From Nannobrachium achirus (taxonomy: Eukaryota; Chordata; Actinopteri; Myctophiformes; Myctophidae), in assembly GCA_963921795.1 (NCBI GenBank), contig OY997656.1:56789839-56853838 (forward strand): a stretch of DNA of 64,000 bases. The letters are read 5' to 3'. The position numbers were made by a program, and so were the translations under genes. The notes under the pieces were generated by a model. The model had not been told where the DNA came from and ran no database searches. It saw only the letters and a program-made list of their open reading frames with translations. Shown here piece by piece: positions 1-12,592 of the stretch. Numbering within the stretch: the first letter of the stretch is position 1; each line of letters starts with the position of its first letter.

Positions 1-599
1 TATTTTTCATTATCCCATTTTTGGCCACTTGCAGTATGATTTCAGTGAGAATGGCATAATACGATAATCACCCAGGGCTGTACATACAGTGGGCTATATT
101 ATATTTATAATTAGGCTCATAATATAGGATATTCATAATTATGCACATTTCTATACACTTTTTTAAAAACAATATACTGTATAACAGTAGATAGGATAGG
201 TTGACAATTCGAAAAAGGAAAGAAAGAACAGAGCCAGTTGTGTTTTGTTTTATTTTTTCTATTATGTTTAGTTGTAAAGTGCACAATGACTGTTGAATGA
301 GCACATTTTATCCTCTGTTGGAACAAAATAACAGATCTACTGCTATGAATGCGTTCAACTTGTAGATCTACCCAGAATATAGGCCTATTCACAGAAACCC
401 GCAGTGGAATGCCCTGAAGCAAGCTGAGATGGTGACGTCATTGAGTATGCTGCTATTCCAATAGCAGAACTCCCCTCCTCCCGTCCTCCCCTCCTAGGAA
501 GTCCCTTCTCCCAAGGAGAACATGCTAGTCTGAACTCCCAAGGAGGGAAGTCTTTACTCCCCAAGTCTTTGAATTGATAATCGGCCATTCCCACTAGGT
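1..599. other. Non-coding stretch, nothing recognised
   Basis: No supported gene. AT-rich at first, then a stretch around 470-560 with repeated CTCC/GGAG runs. It probably lies inside an intron of gene A, since the next exon (1062) starts with a splice acceptor. Confidence 0.4.
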
Positions 600-1010
600 C
601 ATGGAACAAATGCCACAGTTTTCACATTGGCCTGTTATAGTGCCACCAGCAGGTAGACTCGTGGCACTCCGAAAACACATTTTTTGGAACAATGCCACCA
701 GGACACCTGACCTGGCTTCTTGTTAGGCCTATCCTTTTTTCTGCTGTTGTTATTATATTTAGGCTATTGCTGCATTGGCTGAAGGAAGCCAAACCAAAAT
801 AAGTTTTACTCTTGAGTCTCATGTACGTATACAAAATATGTAACCATAAAGTACCCCTTGAACCTTTGGAGTTCGTTAAAGTATGACCCGCTAAAATGGC
901 ATAAAATGCACCGAAACGCCACATTGAATTCAAAATGGCTGACTTCCTGTTTGGTTTAGGTCATGGCACTAAGATACCTTTTTTGAAAGTCGGGACATGA
1001 TACAAATGTG
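600..1010. repeat. Fragment of the GGGCCCGAG-type dispersed repeat family
   Basis: Phrases such as the TGGCCTGTTATAGTGCCACC stretch, GGAGTTCGTTAAAG and AATGGCTGACTTCCTGTTTGG recur at 3955-4080, 4490-4570, 36840-36870 and 37375-37445. This is therefore a partial copy of the same repeat, abutting the polypyrimidine tract of the next exon. Confidence 0.6.
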
Positions 1011-1061
1011 ATTTTTCTTCTTTTTTTCTTTTTACTAAAACTACTGCTAATGTGTTTTCAG

Positions 1062-1200
1062 GATGCGAAATATCGTCAGAACTATGGACCGAATTTCCAT
1101 CCAACATTTGAGGTGACGATTGATCTCAATGCAGAAGTCATCCCATTGAAACTGCTGGGACCTGACGAGATAGTCTGGGAGAAGGAGATTAACCTGAAAG
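1062..1200 (+). CDS. Gene A exon: end of an upstream UPA-like subdomain
   Basis: Begins after a polypyrimidine tract and TTTTCAG, ends at G|GTAAAG, phase 0 to 1. It encodes about 46 residues with [11 protein letters not shown] then [11 protein letters not shown]. Size (139 vs 142 bases), phases, the starting Asp and the closing Val/Ala-Trp-x-x-x pattern match the exon at 10774-10915, which closes the UPA part of the FIIND downstream. It is thus probably the last UPA exon of a first FIIND whose other exons lie before the window. Alternatively it is the end of a separate upstream paralogue. Confidence 0.65.
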
Positions 1201-4200
1201 GTAAAGAGTTTTATCTTATTATGAGATATAGTGGAATAGCTCTTTCATGTTTAAAAATAATGTCTTCCCCATTATAACTATCCTGGCCTTTGGAGTGCGG
1301 CATTAACACTTTGTATGCCATTCCTGACCAAAGTTGTGATTTCAAACCCAGCCGCAGAGTGCTATCCTGATGAAAGTCGGGATATTGTTTTATATTAAAT
1401 AACAATAGAGCAGTCATTGGGACCTGCAGGTGAAAGACAACTAAATCTCCCATGATCCTTTGGGAGATGACATCATCAGAAGGGAATAGACATCATCAGA
1501 AGGGAATAATCTCCGTTGGCTTCAATCAAGCCCCCAGAACGGCTTGTAAATATTGAAGCCCCAAAGCTGGAACTGCAGGCGGGGTGAAAAATACATGCAT
1601 GAACAAAAGAGTGCGATGCTGGGGTCTGCCATGGGTTCAATGGACGTTGTTTGATGGTCGTGACGTAAGACATTCGTCGATACAATTCCCCCAAAATGCA
1701 CCTGGATTCTGCTTCTTCCGGGTGCTTAAAATGCTTAACACTGTGGTTAAGTCGCACTGTGGTTAAGTCGCACTTAAAACAACGGACTCACTCGCTAGCT
1801 TTCGCCGTGGACTGAAGACTCACCTTTTCAGACTCCACCTAAACCCTTAGCACTACAGAAAAAATCAATGAATACATGAAGCTAGTTAGCATTTGTTTTT
1901 GTTTTTTTAGGTTTTTTAGAACTTTGATTATATGGTGTTTTTTCTAGATAGATATCCTTTTGCATTTGTTATATTGTTGATGATGTACTGACATATTATC
2001 TTGTTTATTATTGTGATGTTATCTGCTGATTGTAAGTCGCTTTGGATTAAAAGCGTCTGCTAAATGCCTAAACTGTAAACTGTAAACTGTTAAGTGGCTG
2101 TCAGTCGCTTAGATACGGGACGGTGAAAAAAAGGATTTCTCAACGATTGATGCGATTTGGAGAAAGATTCTGAGATAACGCCATTTTGGGGCATTACCAA
2201 ATATGGGCATTCCCAGATATGACCTTAACTCACCGGATGCCCACGAGGTGGCAACGCGTCAATCTCTTTGATGTCTACGTGTGCCCAACGACGCGTTTGC
2301 CGCGTTGTACAGTAAACTATACTGTACTGTAGCACCTGTACTGTACTACCGCGATGATGAAACAAACTCCATTTCCCAAAATGCACCACGGGATCACACG
2401 ACCGGGAAGTGCTGTCTGCCTCGTTCACTGCCCTGTAAAGCTGCTGTACAAACATGCAGTTTTCTCCTAATCTAGCTTTTAAATCACTTTCATGTTTGAA
2501 ACGCGGCCTTTCTACCGGCCGTTACACAAACGCTGCGGCCCGTGATTGTTTAAAACCGGTCCTGACTGAAAGAAAAGATTTTCGCGAAATAAACAGGACA
2601 TGCTTGGATTACATTTCCTCGGATTACTTTTCTCGCCAGTACCTCGAAGGCAGGTAAAATGGCGGTTTGCCATGGGCACCAGCAAATTAAATGTTGAATA
2701 ATTCTGGGCATCCAATGTGTTGTAATGTAATTAATTTGCAAGCGTGATCTGGGAATACCCATATATGGGCATGTTCTGACATCATATCGTCGACTATGGG
2801 CATAAAATATATGGACTTAGAAGGGACATGAAGCCAGAGTGTGATGTCACAGCAGCAAACCCATTCTGTTAAGAGTTGTTCCCCTGACATCACAGTGACA
2901 TCAGAGCATGATGTCAGAGTGATGTCACAGTGATAAGGGAACCAATAGACTGTAAAATGTGTACTGAATGACTGACTAAACATACAGACAGACAGAGAGA
3001 AGCTGCAACATTTCTCATGGTATACTACGACCTTTGGTCGCAATTATGTCATAATTTATGTCCTGTATTATTTCATCTGTGGTTATCCGAAATTAATTAG
3101 GGCCCGAGCACACGCAGTGTGTGAGGACCCTATTGTAATTGCAAAGATTATTATTAGGGCCCGAGCACACACAGTGTGTGAGGACCCTATTGTAATTGCA
3201 AAGATTATTAAAGCTGCAAGCAGCGATGAACCGGGCCCTCGCAGCTATACCCACGTCACAAGGGTTAGCAGCCAATTAGCATTAGAATTTTTAGCACTAG
3301 AAATAACATTTTCTAGCATTAGCATTTTTAGCAACAGCATTTTACATCAGCATTTTTAGCATTAGTATTTTTAGCATTAGCATTTTTAACATTAGCATCG
3401 TCATTAGCATTTTTAGCATTAGCATTTTTAGCATTAGCATTTTTAGCAATAGCATTTTTTAGCATTAGCATTTTTAGCATTAGCATTTTTAGTATTTGCA
3501 TTAGCATTTTTACCATTAGCATTTTTTGCATTATCATTTTTAGTGTTAGCATTTTTAGCCTTGGCATTTTTTTGCATTAGCATTTATAGCATTAGCATTT
3601 TTTAACTTTAGCATTTTTTAGCATTAGCATTTTTAGCATTAGCACTAGCATTTTTTAGCATTAGCATTTTTAGCGTTAACATTTTTTACGTTAGCATTTT
3701 TAGCATTAGCATTTTTAGCATTAGCATTAGCATTCAAATGACACCACCCACACGTCTGTACGACAAACGGTTCATGAGATATAGAGGCACTTCCTGTTTG
3801 GTGAAGGGCACTTCCTGTTTGGCCAAGGAAGTTTGACGCTTCGCCACGCTGACACCGTTTCACGAAAACTCAAGATTTTTGATAACTTTTCATCGTTAAA
3901 TTGTATTGTGTATGCCGAGCGAATCGAAAGTTGATCCGATCAACCCCCTAGGAGGAGTTCGTTAAAGTGCGACCAAAAATGTGCCAAAACGCCACTAATT
4001 AGTCAAAATGGCTGACTTCCTGTTTGGTTTCGGACATGGCGCCAATAGACTTTTTTGTGAGTCCGGACATGATACAGGTGTGTACCGATTTTCGTACTTG
4101 TGGGTAAAACCACATAGTGGGGCTGTTGCGTTGAAATTTTGTAGGGGGCGCTGTTGCGCCATTAGGCCACGCCCCCTTTAATTAGGGCCCGAGCACACAC

Positions 4201-7200
4201 AGTGTGTGAGGACCCTATTGTATTTGCAAAGATCATTATTATTCTTCTTCCGCCGAATGAATCGCGTTTTTGAGGCGCCAAACGTACTCCAAAAGTTGCG
4301 CAACTTTGCACACACATCACAAGTGGTGAAAATTTTCGTATTTAAAAAGAATTAAAAGTGGGCAGGGCCTAATGGCGCAACAGCGCCCAACAGCGCCCAC
4401 TACACGGTTTCACCCACAAGTACGAAAATCGGTACACACCTGTATCATGTCCGGATTCACAAAAAGGTCTCTTGGCGCCATGTCCGAAACCAAACAGGAA
4501 GTCAGCCATTTTGTGTAGTAGTGGCGTTTTGGCGCATTTGTGGCTGTTTTCACGGGACGCACTTTAACAAACTCCTCCTAGCGGGTTTATCGGATCAACT
4601 TCGAATTTGCGCAGCGTACACAAGACACCTTAACGATGAAAAGTTATCAAAATCGTGAGTTTTCGTAAAACGGCGTGACCGTGGCGAAGTGTCAAACTTC
4701 CTTCGCCAAACAGGAAGTGCCTTTCGTCAAACAGGAAGTGCCTCTATAACTCATGAACCGTTTGTCATACAGACGTGTGGGTGGCGTCATATGACTTCAT
4801 TAACACCTTCTAAGCCAAGGGGAGCCCCTTAATGTTAAAACCGTACTATATCGCACATCCCCCCAGGGACTCTCAGCCACGTCGTACATTCCCGGACTTT
4901 GTCTTTAAAACCGGAATAAAAGCTTTTGATCCGAAAATCGGCGATCGTCTAACCTTCCCTAGTCACCACTCGTGCACTGATATCTCATGCAGACCGTGCA
5001 TGAAGCAGAGGTGACGTCAGCGCCTCTCCTTCTCCAAGGCTACTCCCAGCCATCCGTTTGCTGTCTGCACACTCGAGCTCCTACAGCAGCCATGCTTGGG
5101 GCTATGCTAGCGAAACTTTTCAGTTCTCTTCTTCAGTCACACATGGACTATTTGCGGGGACATTTACGTGAAAGGATCGCGCACGCGAAACGCACGGGGA
5201 CATCGACGATCGGCCAAAACCCCCATTCTATCCCAACGGAAATCGAGAAAATCATGGTGAGTTACTGGCCTGGGGGAAAAAAAAAAAGAAAAAACAGCGG
5301 CGCTGTTCAAGATGGAGGGGCTGCGGGGTCATGTTTATAAACATAATATTATGTCTCAGATCACAATACAATAATAGAAATGTCACGGCTAATCTACCAA
5401 CCACCATTCTATTTCGGACGTCAAGGTGTTAAGAGTCCATAACCATAATTGACGCTTCCTTCGCCAAACAGGAAGTGCCCTTCGCCCAACAGGAAGTGCC
5501 TCTTTATCTCATGAACCGTTTGTCGTACAGACGTGTGGGTGGCGTCATATGACTTCATTAAGAGTCCTTAACCATCATTGGCGCTTCCTTCGCCAAACAG
5601 GAAGTGCCCTTTGCCAAACAGGAAGTGCCTCTATATCTCATGAACCGTTTGTCGTACAGACGTGTGGGTGGCATCACATGACTTGATTAAGAGTCCTTAA
5701 CCTCAACCCTTTTTGTGCCTATCCCGAACAAGTTCGGCTTTATGTCAATCCAATACAATGTTTTTTTTTGCTATTTTACTTACCCTGAGCTGCTTGTAGA
5801 GATGTGGGTGGTCCTGGGTCGTCCTACGCTTTCCAACGAGTGATGCTAGATGGTCCGACGATTTATTCCATTGAAAATGGTTTAAAATAAAGTTTAGAGC
5901 CCCCCCCAAAAAAACTCAATCTATACTGTCGGCGGCGCGACGTATTCCGGGGTGCCTATCACGGACTAGTCCGGGATATTTAATAAAATTAATTAATTAA
6001 TCGGAGGCCTCAACGAAGCCCCGGTCTAATTTTCCATACATGGCCGGGGCCGTGTCTCTGTTTACATCGGCCCGTAATCGGGCAACGCTGCCGCACGGCG
6101 CCACCCACTCCAATACTTTAGAGACCTTTTTCTCTCAACTGTGTTCCCAGTGCAGCGACAAAGTTTTTTTGCGAGTAAAATAGCTTCAGATCGGGCTTCT
6201 AAAAAATAAAGAAGCTAATAGCTAACTGTTAGCTAACTTCCTCCTCTCGTCATTCATTACAGTGGTCGCAGTGAAATCACAAGGCACTACTGGCTGTGTC
6301 GACGGAAGCTAGAGCGAAGGCCTATACAGAAATGTCTGGCACTCTGGCGCCCTCTTTTGGCCCAGGCACAGTATGAGTTAATTGGCGCTTCCTTCGCCAA
6401 ACAGGAAGTTCCCTTCGCCAAACAGGAAGTGCCTCTTTATCTCAAGAACCGTTTGTCGTACAGACATGTGGGTGGTGTTATATGACTTCATTAAGAGTGC
6501 TTCACCTTAATATGTTTAACTTAGCCCCGTCCCTTCTTCTGATTGGCTGTTGCCCCTTGTGACGTGGGTAGAGCTGTGAGGGCCCGGTCATTGCTGCTTG
6601 CAGCTTAAATTGGGGTCATGCCTATGTTCCCTCAACCCTATGTTCCCTCACTGAGGTTAAGGTTAGGGTTAGGGTTTGGGTTAGGGTTAGGGTTAGGCAT
6701 AGTGGTTAACATTGAGGGAACATAGGGCGAGCATGGACCCCTTAAATTTGTTTTGAATTACGTATTTTTTCGCCACCTGTGATGTGCATGCAAAGTTGCG
6801 CAACTTTTGGAGTACGTTTGGCGCCTCAAAAACGCGATTCATTCGGCGGAAGAAGAAGAAGAAGAAGAATCTTTGCAAATACAATAGGGTCCTCACACTT
6901 TGTGTGCTCGGGCCCTAATTAGGGCCCGAGCACACACAGTGTGAGGTCCCTATTGTAATTGCAAAGATTATTAAAGGGCCACTTCACCTCTGGTACAACC
7001 AGATCTTATTTTATTGTTGTTTAGGACACAATCAACACAATCCTGAGTTATTCTTTGTGTTCAATCTGTGTTTTGAGATATTTTAGTATTTCAGCTGTGC
7101 TAGTGATGCGTTTTGCATCATATGATGCAGCATGATGATGCAAAATGCATCATATGATGCAAAATGCATCACTTGCCAAATGGTTTTTGGCAAGTGTAGC

Positions 7201-8268
7201 CATTATAGTCTCATTGTTTTTTGTGATCTATCATTGACCAGTCAGAAAACACAGAGGCTTCGATTCTTGTGAAGTATCAGCAGATAGAACAGCAGATAGA
7301 AAGATCAGCAGATAGAACAGTTAGGATTAAATAGTAAAGTATGAAGCTGTGAACAGGTTGGTAGAATCTCTATATCTGACAATCAGCATTCTTTCCGTTC
7401 TGAATGTTGACTTGTACTTCACACAATGTAAAAGATTAGAGCTGTAGCTGAAGTAGAGGGATTCTATTACCATCCAGGTAACCATCAGGGAGGAAAAAAC
7501 TAGTGTAGGGTACAGAGGACCCCTCACTTACTTGCATGGTCACACGCACAATGATCTCTCAGTCCTGGTCTGCCTGCACAAAATTAAGGATTAATGCAGC
7601 CCTATATTTAATGTCTTCCTGCAGAGCTCATGAAACCTGACACGGATGATTCTGATAATGGTAGGTGAGAGTGAATGAAAGGCGAATGAATGACAAATCA
7701 AAATCACATTCTGGAACTCATCACCTCTCAATATGTTTGCCCCTTTCCCATGATGATAGGATTTGGTTTGGAGTTTAGTTTTCAGTAAACATAATGTAGA
7801 ATATATGATATATCTAATATTTTCACCAATATCAATATACTACTTGTGTTAAATATTCTTATGTATTCATCCAGATGAGGTGTACAGAAGATCATGCTGT
7901 GAAAAATGCCAACATGTCCAGCAGGTCAGTTTATTCAAAGCAGATACTCTTGTTTCTGTCTGTCAATGATCCTAAATGATATCCTGTGTTTGTTTTCTTG
8001 GTAGAGCTACGGCAGTAAGAAGATCACTCCTGAGAAACTCTCCAGAGGACGCTATCAGTGAGTCTGAACATCACTTTGGCATCATCTATCATGACATGTA
8101 CAAACACAACCAATAACTTATTTCTGGGCAGATATACACAATCTATTATTTTGTTCCAATAAACAGGTCAAATCTTTTTTAGACATAGCTAATGTTATGG
8201 ACACTTTATCTTATAGTGTAGATATTGATAGACATGATACCCATTCTACCACTCTACATGTTTGTTAA

Positions 8269-8350
<82 letters not shown>

Positions 8351-9136
8351 TGGGTGTTTGTGTGCGTGCGTGTGTACGCTGCAGAGCACAGCTGGAAGAA
8401 GGGGGGACATATGAGTGTGTGTTTACAGGCTTGATATTTGAGGCGTCGGAGCGAGTTGTGGTTCGTTATTCTGCCCTACCCTGGTCCGAGTTCGGCAGGT
8501 TCATCCAGAACCCCTGGATGATTGCTGGTCCCATATTCAACGTGGAGACGGTCCCTAAGAATAAGAAGTCTGCCTTCAAGTTGGTGAAGCTCCCCCACTC
8601 CCTGTGTCTGTCTGGTGAGAATATATTAGTGTCAGTTGGAGACCTTGTATATCCAAGATGGCAGTCCTGGTATCACTCACGGGTGCAAGGGAACGCTAGG
8701 TTCCATAATCCAATGTAATTTAAGGCCACATTCTCATAATATAATTCGGTTTAGTCGTGCGAATGGGAGGGGTGAAGTTGCTACATTCTTGCATATTTAA
8801 TTGATACGTTTGCGCTCGCACTGCACTTTGTCATCCGAAACAAGGAATCGTCCACGTCTGTCCACGGGACATGTATGTATCCAAGCTGCATAATAATGCC
8901 TCCTCCATCTCCCTGTGTTTATTAATTCTTCAAGTTCAACTCACAATGTAACCGCAGGACCCCAGCAAAATTAGCCTATTTATCTGCGGTCGACGGTCGT
9001 AAACGGGCGATCAAAAAATAAAACCAGCGGCGGCCGGAGGGACTCGCAAAATCTACCAGCAATAAACCAGACAGCAAATACTTTTAATAGCGAGATATGA
9101 ATATCTACGAAGAGGAGGACATCAACGTCTCCCTCC

Positions 9137-9168
<32 letters not shown>

Positions 9169-12100
9169 GCCCCTCGTCTTGCCCTCCCTCCGCTGGCTCC
9201 CTCTCTGCGCTCCGCGCAAGCGTCTCCATTTGGACTTGATTTGGCACAGAGAGCGCGCGCGCGAGCAAGGGCGAGAGACCCACACATCGGCCTATATTAT
9301 ATTAGGCCTATAGCCTATATATGATATACAAGTGACTCCAGTGGCACTTTCCTTTAACTAACTGTGAGCAACTCCTCACAAATAATACACCATGTGCGAT
9401 CGAGGGAGCGGTGATCAGAAATTAAATCAATGAGTGGAGGGGGCGGCCAGAATGGTCAGACATCTAATGAGAGCGGACGGTCTGGAGGAGGATTTAACCT
9501 TTTAAATAACTATGGATTTAACCCGCACTGGCTCTATATAGCCTACCACAATGTGTCATTGCCTGTATTTAAAGACTGATGGATTCACACCAACAGGGAA
9601 GCGTTTGCGGTAGCGCATCGAAACCACCGTTTTTTTGTGGATTTGCACTTGTTTCTTTTATTCGAAAAAGAATACGGATGCGTCTTCACACATGCCCAAC
9701 CGTTGTGTATTTTCCAACAATACGTTATAGGATTCGTTTTAATCGCAATAAAACGTGCCTGTGTGAATGCCGCCTAAAATGGAGAGAATCTCGTCTTTGG
9801 TAAAGTGGACATGCAGATGACAAATTGATGAGATTTCTATTTTACAACACAGTGAATCCAAGACACAGTATCCTACAGCAATATGTTCCATGAATTCCAT
9901 GCATCTTGTCTCAATAAAACTGTCCCTTTCCTCCCTCCTTTCCTTTGTCTTCACCCAGGCCCAGTGGAAGAGGAGAAGGTATTTGGCGTCTTACACATCA
10001 CTGGCAAGGATGCTGTCATTGAGCCAGTGGAGGAGTTCTCTGGCAGCCATCTGAAGTGGTCGGTGTCCTCCCTGTGCCTGTGCCTCGCTGCCATCGTCCA
10101 GGAGACACCGACGGGGAAATACCATGGAGCGGTGCTGCTCTACAAGGAGCTGAGCAGTAATGATAAGATTCTAAATTTATGCATCTACCTCGCCCCCAAC
10201 GACAACCAATCACATGTTGACGTAAGGATTTCCCTAAGCTTGTTGAGATCTTGGCCATAGCCAATTTTAGTGCAAATGAGTGCAAAGTGAACAGTGAAAG
10301 GCCTGTAGCCTTTTATCTTCATGTTCAGGCTTCTATCGAAAGTTGAATTGTAGCTGTTTGCTTTGTAGCTGTCGGTGCGAACACAGCATAATTGCCAGAC
10401 TTTACTTTATTTCAGCTATGGTCTGAATGGCATCAGTGTTTTCTAGTTTGGACTAATACTTCTTCTTTCTCTGCCTCTTCTCTTCCCAAACCACAATCAC
10501 ATTGTCCACCTGTTGTCCTTGTGTATGCCAGGACATTAAGAAGGATTTGCTCAGCTCTGGTAAGCGCTATGGTAAAGTTCGCAAGAATCCGAGATGCAGA
10601 CTGAAGGTGAATGATGATTACCATCTCATGAGTGACCAAACCAAAGTAGACATTTACCCGGAGGTATGTTTGTCTCAGTGCTTATTCATCTTGTAAAGTG
10701 GTGTATCCATTAATATTAATATCCATTATGAATATATGTAAGGTCATAATTAATATCATATGTGCTTGTGCAGGACTTGATGTTCACCCTGGGAGAAATA
10801 GGCTTCTTTGAAGTACAGTATAAGAATCCACCGTACATTGATTTTAAACTTGAACTTCAACTTAAAGAGAGTGATACTGTCAATAAGGCAGCATGGCGTG
10901 CAATCATTCTAGAAGGTACGCATGTACACAACCTGTCTATTTGGATTTAATTTGTGCATGTGTGCCTGCTTGCTTGTATGTCCTTTCGCAGTGAATTTCT
11001 GAATGACATTTACCTTGCTCCTTGTCACCGTGTCAGGCGATTTGAACAACTGCCCGGAGGTGAAGGTAGAGCCGAGCACGGGGAACGAGTGTAAGCATCT
11101 GGTCTTCCAAGCCAATTTCTGAATTTGAATGAATTGAATTATCCTTGTTAGCTTAATATCAAGGTCAACCTTGCTTTGCTGTGTTCTATATAGGCCAGGG
11201 CTCCTCCGCGAGCGTCGCGTTGCTCTGCGTCGTGACGGCTTCATTGACGCCATCACATTGACGTACGACCGGCTCCACCGCAGTGCAGCGGCTGACTGAA
11301 AGTCCATTTCCAAAACAACATGAAAATCACTTTCAAACAGGAATAAAACTATTTGTTACCTGAATGTGAACGTACAGAGGACGTATGTTCACAGCAGAGA
11401 TTACGTTAAGACACAGAAAATAATCAATAGTCAATACAGCATATATCTTGAGTATTTAGAAAAAGTCATGGAAGGGGACATTTCAGAGACCTTCACAGGG
11501 AGAGTTATTGCACTTTGCAATCTCAAAATCGGCCTAAAAGACCGGTTAGTCACCCGTGTGTTAATGCCCCAACCACTTGGAATGAGTTACAACTAAATTT
11601 ACCTGAACCTGAGTGCAACGGTGGGGGCGTGGGAGTGTGGGGAACACACACCATTGACTATTGCCGATGATGGAGAGGTTATATAGCTTTATGTAATGAT
11701 AGAGGCACTCTGGCCGATTTCGTAAGAGACTCGTCACCAATTGCAAGATATTTAAAAGTTATTTGGGGCCATGATGATAACCCCTTCTTCCCACTACTAG
11801 ACTAAGGATTTATATTGTTTGTGTTATTGTTTACAACCACACTTATTCACGCGGTTCCACCATTTTTACTAGTAGGCTAGTGTAGGCCTAGTAGCCTTTT
11901 CAGAAGTTAATTTAATGTTTTCCATTTTATGATTTCCTTTATCTTAATCTTTTTCTCATAAGCTTGCAACCCTCCTTGCCCATCAGCCCCCACCATTGCA
12001 TTCAGGTTCACCGGGAAAATAGCTTAGTGAACAGTGCGCCCCAGTGGCCATAAAAAAATAACCTGTCAAATGTCCATGCCAGTAGAGTTAAATGCCTGCC

Positions 12101-12343
12101 TGGGCATTTAAAGTCGTACTAGTAATCTCATTTTACAGTCAATTTACAGATCCTGTAACTACTACTGACATTACTATGACAATACTAGTAATGTCATTAG
12201 GTGGGGACATTACTATGTGGGTGGATAATTACTTTCAGGTAATACCAGATTTCTTATACAAGTCTGTTGTCTTTTCTGACTCCAGCTTCCACAAGCAGAG
12301 CAGATGAAGGTGAGCTGACACTACAAATAGGTGTCTACGCTAC

Positions 12344-12408
<65 letters not shown>

Positions 12409-12498
12409 CCGTGTGTGTGGCCGTGTGTGTGTGTGGCCGTGTGTGTGTGTGGCCGTGTGTGGCCGTGTGGGTGTAGCAGTTAATTTCAGGATTACCTG

Positions 12499-12592
<94 letters not shown>

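Larger units (their letters stand above)
4188..6610. mobile_element. GGGCCCGAG-type repeat element, carrying two TTAA-flanked insertions
   Basis: Starts AATTAGGGCCCGAGCACACA and ends GGGCCCGGTCATTGCTGC, TTGCAGCTTAAATT. Inside are unit blocks of about 130 bases with two AACAGGAAGTGCC motifs, then CTCATGAACCGTTTGTC, GACGTGTGGGTGG and CATTAAGAGTCC. No protein was recognised, so it is non-autonomous or decayed. The class is unknown to me. Insertions at 4804-5428 and 5707-6377 interrupt it, each within a unit whose uninterrupted sequence is visible in neighbouring units. Confidence 0.6.

Noticed and set aside
3328-3863. Minus-strand frames rich in Lys-Asn-Ala
   Set aside because: Direct translation of the AGCATT minisatellite.
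6655-6700. Telomere or chromosome-fusion point
   Set aside because: The TTAGGG-like tract is short, imperfect and lies inside a small element with target duplications.
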